Assembly: GCF_932526225.1 (NCBI RefSeq)
Contig: NC_064034.1
Location: 8,108,001-8,172,000, forward strand
Source of the DNA: Nematostella vectensis
Lineage: Eukaryota; Cnidaria; Anthozoa; Actiniaria; Edwardsiidae
Direction: 5' to 3'
Length of the DNA stretch: 64,000 nt
Shown here: in pieces, positions 46,248-58,000 of the stretch
Numbering within the stretch: the first letter of the stretch is position 1
Layout of the letters: the number at the start of each line of letters is the position of its first letter
Notes under the pieces: model-generated
What the model was told of the DNA's origin: nothing
The model's input: only the letters and a program-made list of their open reading frames with translations
Database searches by the model: none
Translations under genes and position numbers: made by a program

Positions 46248-49191
46248 TTAACCTTTGATGACAGCAATAGGCCTCAGCTTGATGGCTTTCTTACTGATTC
46301 CGGCAGAATGACCTTTGAATTGAAAAATAAAAACAGTAATAATGGGCCTAATTCGGCATTTGATTACCAAGTTTTCATACAACTCAAGTGTCAAACAATG
46401 CTGGATGTTGATTAGAAAAAAAAAAACGATACTTGTTTGCATCAGGCTGATAATGTTATAATCATCAATGAAAGGGCTCTAAAATATACTTACAAGTATC
46501 GACGACATCTGTGACATTTTTATATGATTCTGGAGCCTGTGAAAAAAGTATACAAATAAATTGGCAGGATTGTGGGCAAGAACATAATGCAAGATATGCA
46601 ACTACGCTGTCATCTTCAAAATGGATGTCAAAATACATCCATTACATATATTGTACATATAATACAATGCTGTACAGTCTTATAAGAAGAATACCTCTTC
46701 CTACCTCTTCCATGACGAGTTTGGGTGAAGCCACCCTAATCGAGATGCCTTTCTGCGCGAGGTTCTCCAGCACGTCCTGGTAGTCCAAGTTTCGTCTGGT
46801 GCAGACATAAAATAAATATGAGTACAGTGGCGGTAAAAATGCTTGACGGACTCCTAGTAGCGGATCTGGGGGAGGGGTTAGGGGGTTTAACCACCCCCCC
46901 CCCCCCCACACACACACACACACCTTTGGGCTGCCAGAAAGCAATATGTAACAAAAAAATTACCCCCTCCCCCTTTGTCACTGAGCCAAGCCCCGCCCCC
47001 CTTTAGCAAAAAACCGTTCAATATTTGGTCTCACTCCTCCCCGAGAATCAACACAATCCAAAGATTTTTCCCGTCGCAATTTTCGTCAAAATGACAGTAA
47101 ACCTTGTTCCTTTAAACCATGTTTGATTGGGCAAACATCTAGACTAAGATGCCTGCAGTGCTTCTCGTGGGAGTTCACATACCGTGATTTGGCTCTTGAC
47201 AATGCTCGACCCTAAAGAAGCAAAAGAAAAGAAAAAGACAAACAGTGATTGGGGGCTATAACTACGTGGGAAACCGACAATGTTAATCACCGAATACTGA
47301 AGCGACCCTTAGATTGATTAATTCAGGGAACTCAAAGAAGGCAAGCACAATGGGGAAAATGTCACCAAAAGATGATTTGGTGACAAAATAAAAACTGTTC
47401 TTATACAAGCACGAAAACAACAGTTTTTCGAGCTTCAAGGCTGCCCGCCCCTGCGAATGAGTGCAGCAGTGGCCCACTAACCGTAAAGGGATTGAAATAC
47501 AGGGAACTTACAGCTCCGTGGCATGTCGTTCCAAACGTTTCGGTCATTCCCTTCTCTGTACCAGTCAGAACATAACTAAAAGAAGCAGCCAGAAAAAATC
47601 TTAGTATAGTTGCAGTTTAAACTAGCAGTTTAACTATATATTGTTCAACTTACCTACATGTGCCCATGGTACCACCAATTAACACAGGCTGCCCTGTTAG
47701 CTGGAATACAAGATGGTGATATATATGAGATGGGAATTTTAAAAGCATGAATGCAAACTCGTGCGGTTACCTCTAGTAAAACTCAATCAGACGCCTGCAT
47801 GCAGCTAAAATTGTATTAAACGGTACATAACAATGGAAATTTAATGTGAACCTGATAATCAACAGGAATAAGAGGATGGTGAGGAGGGAAGGCTCGTGTT
47901 GATCCCTTCCTATGTACGAGGAGCTGTCTCTGCCGTCCATCAAGAAACTAAGGCAATCAGTCAAGGAATGTTACCAAATCTAAAAGAAATCCTTTTAACA
48001 GGGCTTCTGGAATTACGCGGAAAAAAACTCAAAATTACGCGGGATTATTTGTTAAATTACGCGGAAAATCAATCATTACGCGCTAAATTACGCGGGATTT
48101 TGCGATACATTTTTCTTTAAAAATAAAAATTTTGCGGGATTCTTTACAGAATTACGCGCTAAATTACACGAAATATAAACTGTTACGCCCAAACTACATT
48201 TTGTACCGAAGGGAAGCACGAAATAACTTGAAGAGGTTTATTTTTTGCGCGAAAATATCTTAGGCGAGTTTTCATTGGCTCCTAGCCACCAGCCAAATAA
48301 AAAGGGTATTTTATATTAGTCCTAGGCCTTCGCGGTTTGGCAAAGAACGCCTAGCTATTTCATTTGTTTTCGAAATTTAGTTCGAAAAATCGCACTCTTC
48401 CGAAGAATATCTGTCTTTTTTACGAGAAATAGAGGTAAGAACACATCAGCTGTTTGTTTTGTCTTTCAAAATTAAGCCAAATTACGCGGAAATCTGTGGA
48501 TTACGCGGATTACGCGGAAAAAGCCAAATTACGCGCTTCCGCACAAGCTTGTAATTCCAGAAGCCGCGTAATTCCAGAAGCCCTGTTATAACAACGTTTA
48601 TTTGCACAAACAGTTTAATTTAAATAAACCCAATGGTTCACTGATATGTTTAAAAAGTTATGATATGGCACTGACAAGGAATTAGAAAATCATCAAAGGT
48701 GATTTTTAAAACCAAGTGTTTAAAACCAACCTTGCACCACCCCTCTCTGACCAGAATGTTTCTAAAAAAATAATTTAATTGAGGTTGGAAGTCCAGCGGC
48801 GTAGCCAGGATTTTTAACAGGAGGGGGCCCAAAAGGCTCTTTCAAGGCATTTTCTCCTGTATTTTAGATAATGTCTCATACATTTACTGTATTTTTGGCT
48901 GCTAAAAGGGGGAGACCCCTAGGCCACCCCCTGGCTACGCCCCTGAAGTCTGTATATATAAATGATAATGTAATGAACACACAAAAAGCCCAAATGATCC
49001 TGTACCGCACTTATCTGCCAACGGTTTTAAAACACTTTGGACTCAACTGAGAAGGGTGATGGTCTAAGTCTCAACAGATCCGTACAGGTCGTATCTACAA
49101 GATCGAATACCAAACGATAATGCAGATATATTTGTCATTATTATTATTATTATTGTTGTTGTTGTTGTTGTTGTTGTCGTTGTCGTTGTCG

Positions 49192-49247
<56 letters not shown>

Positions 49248-52200
49248 ATTATTATTATTATTATAAAGGATATTATTATAAAGGATACGTGCTCTTCAAC
49301 TTTAGCAATGTTATGTGAGACATCATAGATCAAGTGCATGTCTAGGTCATCTGGAGTGCTGTTGAACACTTTGGCAAAAGCCTGTCTTGTGAGGAAAGTC
49401 ATACTGGAGCGATTAACCCAGGCATAGTTGGCAGCACCTGCCATACCCTTTAGGTAATCTTGACCCTCAGGAGATTGATGTGAGCACAAGCCAGCTGTGA
49501 AACCACGACAGAGACAACCAAATAAGTGCAGAAGAAATACATGGTTATGGACCACATTTTCTGACTTGTCTTAATTAAATTTTTAGCAATGAAACCAAAC
49601 AACAAATAACCTGGATATGGCCTTCACTTTACTAACCTGCCTGTCATTAACCTCAATCTTATCCCTTTTCATCGCCTTTTCCATCGCCACAAGTGCATCT
49701 GGAAAACAAATAAGGTATGATAAATAAACTAAAAACTTATAATATCTGAAAACAAAAACGAATTAAAAAAAGCGCTGCCGATGGTCATCTAAAGGATCTT
49801 CTGGGACAATATGAAGACAAGCAAGATGAGGATGATGGTAATAATGATAAAAAAATGGTGGATGGTACTAACCAAAACGATGAAGACGATGTTATTGTAG
49901 ATGATGATCAAAATGAGAATGAAAATGATTATGATAAAGATCACAATATAACCTGAACTCTATACCTGTAGCAACTTGGTGACCAAGGCCACGACTTCCA
50001 CTATGAATCATCACACATACCTTAAAACAAATTGGAACTTGGTTAAAGCCATGTCCAGCAAACCTTTTGTAGCAGTTACTGGTATCAGCACGTAGCAAGC
50101 ATTTGCTAAAGTTGTTTAGCAAAGAAAGTTGGCCAAGCATATTTTTCATATGCTAAAGCTTTAAGGATTGCAATTCTTAAAAAAAAAAAAACACTGGCCA
50201 TGCCCCCACTGTACCCAACCTATCTGCATGCAGAAAACTTCTGTACTTATTTTGTGTAATCCTTACCTGACCTTTGTGGTCAATTCCCATCTTTTTAGCA
50301 GCAAATTCATTGTAAATCTCATCAACGACTTGGATCTCAGCATAGTGGTTACCTGCCCCCAGTGTTCCAAGCTGTTGAGATCAAACGCTGGTGAGTGTCT
50401 TTGGCCTTCTGGTACTGCAAACCTCCACCGTCCAAATTTTTCACAATTGCCTATTAGCTTTTATGGTATTCTAATTGAAAGTGACTAGAAAGTTAGTAAG
50501 ATAGATACATTGACTGATGCATATTGAAGTTTTTCTCACAAAACTTATCTCAGAGGAACCAGGGGCATAGAAAAACAAATTGAAGTAGTTATTTCATAGA
50601 GGTTGTAATACTGAAATGAGGCCAGGAAAAGGAAGCTATGACAAACCTGAGGTAAGCCGCGCTTCTTTGCTTTAGCGCTGACTTTAGCACTGTCAGCTTG
50701 TAGCATTCTGCCATATTCCTCACAGTGTTCCTTGTCTTCCGCCCAAGCATACCCTGGAAAGTTTGCAGAATCAACTAAGACTTGAGATCAAGGCTTTAGA
50801 GTTACGGAGCAACATTGACCAGTTTACCCTTAGTATGACACATGTACATACAAGGGCAAACTAGAAGTGTAAGAGTAAAGATATTAGAAGAGTGGAACCC
50901 CTCTTTAACACCCTCAAAGAAAACAAAAAAATATTTGGAGTTTGAATTACAGTCGAAGCTCTTGAAGTGACCACCTTGGGAACTGAGAATTGTGGTCGTT
51001 AATGGAGCTGGTCTTTTACGAGAGCCTAGCTTGCTCTCATAAGCGACCACTGGGCGCCAAAAACTTGAACAATAGGTGTTGGTCGCTTATGGGAGCTTAA
51101 TTAAAATTGAATCTAAAAGTTATTGTGATAATAACAACCCTGAAATATTTTGGTTTATTGATTTTAATGAGAAAATTTGACTGAAAACATCTACAAAGAA
51201 GGTGCACAACCACATTTCTACGATTCATTTTCTTTTTCCGAATATTTATACAATCCCTAATAACTGTAAATGTGAACAAAACAAACTTAAAATAACTGAC
51301 TCATAAATACATGGAACCATGTTGGCAAAATGTTCGTAAAACCAGGTATTTAACTTATTATGGGAGTTGTTTTATTAGCAATTAATTCTATGCAAAGTAG
51401 CTCGATTATATCGAGGACATGAGAATATCTTCGTCTACGACGATCGCATGGCGTTTTTTGTTAGCCGATTTCTAAAGCGTGCAACAAACAAGTGGATGGC
51501 TATTGTAACATGAAAAAGGATAAATCGCGGAGCTGGCAATGGACTAGAGATTCCTTGCATTTATACATTTTCTGGAGACAAAGAAATGCCAATCCCATGG
51601 TTGAAATCAAAGTTAGAAAATTGTAACTTTGAAATTCTTTAATGGTTGCCTACTGGAAAGGCAGCTTTTGTGAAACATCACAACATTTCAGCTTTATATC
51701 TGGTTTCAGCATGCATTGGATATGATGTTTATCAGGTGTTGACTGATGTTGCAAAGCAAAAAATCATTGTGGTCGCTTACGAAAGCTTAAAAATAAAAGA
51801 AAATCTTAGTTGGTGGTTTGAAATTTTGGTCATTAACGGAGCTTGTCGCACCGATAAGTTTGGCGCTTATGAGAGCTAAAAATTACAGAGTTTGTGTGAC
51901 AAATTGGTGATTTGTGATCGTGGTCGTTATCGGAGCTGGTCACTTACGAGAGCGGTCGCTCAGAGAGCTTCGACTGTTTTCCAATAGAAATGACTGAAAA
52001 TTAGCATCTAAAGAATTATGCGGTCTGCTTGAGTTAGCAAGGAGTTCAAGGTATTGGGGTTTCGCTGTATTAGATTTTAGATCTGCAGTTAATTGCACCT
52101 TCTCGGAGAGACCAGTCCACACCCATCTCAAGAGCATCTTCTAGGTCCCTAAGAGAAAGGAAAATGATATAAATAATAAAACTGTCACCCTTCTCATATT

Positions 52201-54802
52201 ATCTTAATGACCCATCTTAAGGTATTCTCTAGATCCATATACAAATACAAAAAAAAAAACCACTAAAAACTATCATAAAGCGGTCACTGGTTGAATGCCA
52301 TCTTAAACTAGTTTTGTAAAAAGAGATTTATAGGAAAAAAGGATACTCACTTGGCTCCCATAGGAATGACACCTTTTGAACCAACTCCAACAGGAATGTG
52401 GTCAAATAGGGACTGTGAAACAGAGACATCTGTCATTAGTGTTCTTTTAAAACATATTTTCAAGGTAAATCCTGGGTTCAGTTGCTTAAAACCCTTTGGA
52501 ACATTCCTTCTATCCTTCCAATCTCCAGTCATGAGTCATGAAAATCTTGTATTGCTGGATTTAACAGGGGTTTATTTGTTCCAAAGTGGATGGTTGTAAT
52601 TATAAAAAGGGTTTTGCTAATTTGCTATTAAGGCAAGCATGCAACATCATTATAAAGCATGTATAGAGTTAAACACAGCAAAGTAATATGCTTATCCATA
52701 CCCTGTTCTTCAAATTTGGCTACACTTCACTGTGGAACAAATATTAAAAAATATTACCTGAGCCAGCCTTTCTTTAACTGGTTGAACATCTTTTTCTTCC
52801 AGATTTGTCCTGAGTAATCGAACTCCACAGTTTATATCAAAACCCACTCCACCTGGATTCAAAATAAGAACAGTAAAAATACCCCTATTACCTTTAAATA
52901 AGGGAATTATAATTGTTTGCAAATATAACAAAAGGGAATGATAAGTATGAAGAGTGAGGGTACTTTGCTTAGAAGGGCAGAACATTTGAAAATCAGGAAA
53001 CTCAGTTTGAAAATTTAGAGATGAAGTGGAAAACAGGAAAAATGTAAGAAAATTTAGAATTAAATTATCATAACCTGTAAATCACTCAAAGTTTGCATCT
53101 TACAAAAAAATTAACAAGCAAAAATAAGGCTTAAAATCTAAATAATTTGGAATACTTACCCGGAGACACTACAGCTTCAGGAAGAGACATATCAAAGGCT
53201 GCCATGTTACCTGAAGCAATAATGGTTTGTTTTCAGGGTTGAAATGGAATGATACAGAAGGTTAATCAGGCCAGCATTCAAGGATTCAGAAGAGGAGGGG
53301 GTTGGTAAGAACCAGGTTTCACTCTAACAAAGAAAAATAAAGTATCACTGCCAGGATGGACAAGATACCTTGAGAAAAAATACAGTCTACCAATTAGCCA
53401 CCCCCCCCCCCCCTACTCAAAATACTGGCAAAAGGTCTGAGGGTCTAGAACAGAAATATCATATAAACATAAAATAAACAAAAAAACTTTCTCACCAATA
53501 GCAAATCCATAGCCAGAGTGTACATCTGGAAGGCCCACTGAGTACTGAAATAACAATTACATAAATAAATTACAAGGCTAACAGGGGTATCAGGATGATT
53601 GGGAAAAAACCTATCCTCTGTCAACACATGACTCACCCCTACAATTCCTGGCAAAGCAGCCACATTAGCAATCTGTTTCACCCCTGGTAAAAACCCACCA
53701 ATTCCTACAAAGAAGATATTGACAATCATAATAGAGAAACAAAATATTTTTGAAGATAATAGAGACAGACCTTGTGCCCCACACCAGTGTCTCAGCTCAT
53801 CAAACATGAGTTTTTCTAGATGTTCGTTGATGTAGAATTTGCCCTCAACCTGTGAGACAGTTCAAATTAGTACTTTGTGCTGTAGGTAAGGATTGGGTCC
53901 ATTAAATGGGTAGGCACACCCAGGCATATTTGTGACCTCCCTTCCATAGTTCACACTCGATTATTTTGGTGAAATAATCACAAAAATATGAAATAGATAA
54001 AATAAAACAAAATCATAGAGCTCATTGCAATGTTTGGTTAAATATTGGTCACGGAATGCTAAATAAAATTTAATTTGCAAGCTAAGCTATGTGTTTTTGT
54101 GCTTGATGAGCATGCATTGATTTTTTACTGGATTTTCTTGTCTCCTTGATGCAGTTGTGTGTGTGAATTCCGCCAAAATGAGTCTCCAGCATTATTATAT
54201 TCTAATAGAAAACACAATATTACAAGAGATTCAGTTTTATTCTAAAGGATGTTATTTTTCACCCAAAATTAAGTTTTCCTATAGCCTTGGGCTGCCTGTG
54301 TTGCAAGATATGAAATAGTCCGGTGGTGCAATATGAAATGGTTGTACAATATGGTACAATGAATGCATGATGGAATTTGAATACTCTATTTCATGAAATG
54401 ATGATCTTACAAGATGCGGAAAACCTACATAAAAACGCTGGATCGAAAGAAAAACATACTAACTGAAAAAGTAAAATAATTGGTGTTTGCTTCTTATCAT
54501 CAGGAGTGTCTTGTTGGGGGTGGGGTGGGGGGTCTAGAGGAACGATACAAGGTGCTTGCAACAAAACAATAATAAAGAAATTAAGGCAAGTTAGACAAAC
54601 AGATAAACGCTACATTTCAAACCAAGCAATGAACTTTCAATTAATTTCATGCACAGGTTCGACACGGTTTACCTGTGGTATTATTTACGCCAAAGTATTT
54701 TTCTGTTACCTTCATATTTGGAACAAAACCTTTCTTGATAAGAAACGCACTGTCAGATAATCGCTCCAAAAAGCTACATTCTTCCTTGTATGAGCGAGGC
54801 AT
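46248..54802 (-). CDS. RTCB: RTCB (tRNA-splicing ligase), 20 exons, 505 aa expected; one apparent frameshift
   Basis: Exons in coding order: 54710-54802, 53771-53849, 53637-53704, 53496-53544, 53160-53210, 52758-52852, 52351-52412, 52099-52148, 50647-50753, 50267-50371, 49966-50020, 49637-49698, 49289-49494, 47852-47947, 47654-47700, 47512-47575, 47183-47211, 46705-46795, 46494-46536, 46248-46312. RTCB is the catalytic subunit of the tRNA ligase complex; it joins tRNA exons (and XBP1 mRNA in the unfolded-protein response) using GTP and Mn. Active-site pieces are present: C in [10 protein letters not shown] in [10 protein letters not shown] in [12 protein letters not shown] in YDVSHNIAK, and the guanylylated H in CHGAGRALSR. 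The end [10 protein letters not shown] is the conserved C-terminus. The total is 1517 nt, one short of 506 codons; human RTCB is also 505 aa. The missing base is in exon 13 near 49475. The exon 14 donor is a weak GTTCAC. Confidence 0.95.
46855..47000. repeat. Low-complexity G/C-run and (CA)n patch in an RTCB intron
   Basis: GGGGGAGGGGTTAGGGGG, then a C-run and (CA)n at about 46892-46923. It may be the core of another short TIR element (GCGGATCTGGGGG at the left), but I could not define its ends. Confidence 0.5.
47999..48585. mobile_element. TIR element, 587 bp, packed with TTACGCG motifs
   Basis: Ends CAGGGCTTCTGGAATTACGC and its near-perfect reverse complement; flanks TTTTAA (47993-47998) and TTATAA (48586-48591) look like an imperfect target duplication. 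At least ten copies of TTACGCG occur inside, mainly near the two ends, many as AAATTACGCGG. No transposase. RTCB intron 13. Confidence 0.85.
48794..48945. mobile_element. Short TIR element, copy A
   Basis: CAGCGGCGTAGCCAGG at the left and the reverse complement of CAGGGGCGTAGCCAGG at the right. The interior shares long blocks (GGATTTTTAACAGGAGGGGG, TAGATAATGTCTCATACATT, TACTGTATTTTTGGCTGCTA) with the element at 58721-58868. RTCB intron 13. Confidence 0.88.
49137..49263. repeat. (TTA)n-(TTG)n microsatellite
   Basis: TTA repeats, a long run of GTT units with a few GTC changes, then TTA repeats again. It ends about 25 bp from the donor of RTCB exon 13. Confidence 0.97.
50950..51976. mobile_element. 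Non-autonomous TIR transposon, about 1.03 kb, in RTCB intron 8
   Basis: TIRs CAGTCGAAGCTCTTGAAGTG and (right end, reverse complement) CAGTCGAAGCTCTCTGAGCG. Subterminal repeats of GTCGCTTA(T/C)GAGAGC and GGTCGTTA(A/T)(T/C)GGAGCT recur in both halves. A TA dinucleotide precedes the left CAG; the right flank reads TT. CAG ends with TA insertion suit pogo/Tigger-like Tc1/mariner elements, but no transposase remains. Confidence 0.8.
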
Positions 54803-55076
54803 TTTGCAGGCGAAAATGACAGCGAAGTTTCTCTTGTTGTCTCTCGCTCTGTGCTCTCGCAGTGTGCGACTTTGAGAAAATTTACGGACATGCAATCAGG
54901 CAGCGGTTTAAAAATGAGGGCATGAGCAGTTACAAAGCTAGTCCCAGATTTCCACGTGATCCCGTCCAACATGGTGGACGAGACGGAACAAATACTCCGA
55001 ATAAAGGTTAAGAAACAATTTTACTGCGTTGTTACGCGTAAGATATAGTCACTTGGTTGGATTCTTTATACCTAAG
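54803..55076. promoter_or_regulatory. Divergent promoter region, RTCB / DDX24
   Basis: 274 bp between outward-facing start codons of two RNA-processing genes. No TATA box is obvious. Both promoters must overlap or lie back to back; a shared bidirectional promoter is likely. Confidence 0.65.
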
Positions 55077-58000
55077 ATGTCAGAGGGTAAGAAGAGAAAT
55101 AGAAAGCGTAAATGGCGTTCTGTGGCGCTAGAAAATCCGTCCTTTTTCTCCGGGGATATGGAAGGGTTCGTTTCTCTGGAAGAGTTGAACGATTATACCC
55201 TTGAGAAGAAAGTTATCGAGGGGGGGCGAATGGAAGGTGAAGGTAAAATTATGAGCTTTTCCATCAAGACTCCTGATGATTCGGATAGCGGCGAGGACAG
55301 TAAAGTAGAACCAGTGAACAAGAAGAAGAAAAAGAAGAAGAAAAAGGTGGCGAAGAAGAAAGACAACGACACCGTTACACAACAAGAGAGTCAAGAGAAA
55401 GAAAAGGGTAGTGATGCAGAGGGGCTATCAAACCAGAAAGTGCAAGGTGAGATTTTTTTTAAATAGACAGATAGATCATCTGATAGACACGTATTGAGAT
55501 TGAGGTAGGAAGATGAAGAGTTACAGTAGATCAAATTCCGTCATTGTCTTAATATGGACAGTTGGCTAAAAATTGAGCTGGTTGAATCATAAATGGCCAA
55601 ATGATAGAACATTTTATAAGTACATTCGTAATAGTCTGCTATGATACAGAAGTATTTTTAAATAAATTTCAATTCCTGACATGATTTCTTATATTAACAG
55701 GATCATTGATTGACATGTCTGAATGGGAGGGGCTTGGGGTTGCACCTGATATTTTGAGGGCCCTTGGTGATCAGGGATTTTCCAAGCCAACACCAATCCA
55801 GTCCTTGTCAATCCCACCCGCACTTCTTTATCATAGGGACATCATTGGTGCTGCTGAAACAGTAAGTTTAATGTTTCTTTTGACTTTTTGGGATGGGAGT
55901 TTATATGCCATGAAACCCTGCTTGTTCAAGCTAACACTTATGGTACAACATGAAAAACTGTGATCAACCAAGTATGTGTCTGGTATGTTTATTTATTGAT
56001 CTTCTGTCTAGTTACATGTAAAAATTCAGACACTGGTAAGATCTTTCCAATCTTGAGAGATCTGTAACCATGTTCCTCACAAAATATTTTTTATATGAAA
56101 TCGACTGTTTGATCTATGTACAGTATATAAAAACAATGATCTAAAGAGAGGCAGTTGCTCTCATAATGGCTGTAGCTAATTTTTCTACTTCCTTAATTTC
56201 TTACAATTTTGTAGGGTTCAGGGAAAACCTTGGCTTTTGGGATCCCTATTATTCAGCATATTGAGGCATACAAAAAACGTAAGGCAGAACAAAGTCCTTC
56301 TGATAAGGAGAGTGATTTAGAATCGCAAGGCTACCCACTACTGGCATTAATCATGGCGCCAACTCGTGAACTGGCTCTTCAAGTCAAGGACCATCTGGTT
56401 AAAGCAGCAAAGTACACATCAGTCAAGGTGCATAGAAATGAGTTTTGCAGTAATTATTTAAGTCTCATTAGAGTAAAAAAAAGTTACCAAGATGGAATGG
56501 GTCAAGTCGTACTGTAGGTGCAAGCCTCTGTCTATTTTGTTTTTATTTTTTCATAATAAAATTGGAAGCACAAACCTAGTTTGAAATAAAATGTTATGCT
56601 GTAAATAGATAATATGCAGATACTGACCAAAATTATATTTGACTTAAAGTGAATAAGACTTAAAATTACAAGAATGTGTATTATATATATTTTGTTGTTT
56701 AGAATTTGCTTGTTGATAAAAATACAGGTTGCAGCAATTGTTGGTGGGATGGCTGCACCAAAGCAACAAAGACTACTCAAGCAGCGCCCAGAAATTGTTG
56801 TGGCCACCCCTGGTAGATTATGGGAGCTTATTTCACAGGTATTTACACATGAAAAGCCATTATTATACACACATTCTAATGCTGCTGCTGCTATTGTTGT
56901 TGTTGCTGTTGTTGTTGTTGTTGTTGTTGTTGACACATCTGTTACCAATGTAAGTTAAGTACTTCACTTGTACAAAACATTCTTCAGCTGTTCTTGTCTA
57001 AAACTTCAAATCTCATAAATTCATCTTCAATTCACAAGTCTAGTTGTGCTGTTATCCCTGTTTTTAGAACGTATTTTCTTATATCTCAACTCAAGCATAC
57101 AGAAGCATTTTTAGGCCTCTCCTTATCCTCGTACTCACACTTCTGAAGCCCCAATGTTAAGTTCTCCTTTAAGCATATTCCAATTTGGCTTAGCTGCAAT
57201 GCAGTTTCTACTGTTTATTTCTCTGATATTCCAATCCTTGGAAATCCGTGGAAATCAATTGACAATAATAATAACTTTCAAGTCGCTTAGGTTATATGGA
57301 GAATTATCTGCACACTGCTTGACCATCCCCCCTCTAAAAAGGACTGAATAAATTGTGCAGATGCATTACTGATATTTTCCCTGTAGCAAGAGTAGCATGT
57401 TGGTAATGTCATGATTGAGGTGACTGATCACTTGAATTACTGTAATAAATTGTGCAAATACTATCCTGATATTTTCCCTGTAGCAAGAGGAGCATGTCAG
57501 CAATATACAGCTGCTGCGGTATTTAGTGATTGATGAAGCTGATCGCATGGTGGAGCAAGGGCACTACGAGGAGTTGTCTTCAATACTAGAACTTATTCAT
57601 CTTAAAAAGTACAGTGTAGACCTTTACAGTTTTGTTTGATTAAAATTGTTAATAGAACAACGCTAATTAAAGAGCCCTAGTCAGCCACACCTTTGTTATT
57701 GTTTTTTGAAGACAAATTATAAGTAGAAATCTCATATGCTTTATTTAGCAAATTCAATTGTAACCATCACGAACAGCTTGACCAAATCAGCTGATGGGGA
57801 TGCATGCTTTCCCTCACTTGGTACTTTGCTAGGATGACAAAATAGTGGCTGAAAAAGGCTTTTCAAAATTGACAAAGCCTTGTTAATGTAGTTGTAATAT
57901 TATAAGCTTAGACATTCTTGTACTGTTTACACACAACAAAATTGATTTAGAACCAAGTCATAAACCATAAATTTAGTTTATTTAGCAAACAGTGCAGCAC

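Noticed and set aside
49064-49288. Poly-Thr/Ile extension of the RTCB exon 13 frame
   Set aside because: It is translation of the TTG/TTA microsatellite in the intron; the exon ends at the GTATCC donor at 49288, where the next conserved exon joins in phase.
51646-51879. Open frame inside the 1.03-kb TIR element as a transposase remnant
   Set aside because: It has no catalytic-type motif and is made partly of the subterminal repeats (ACGAAAGCTT, ATGAGAGCT).
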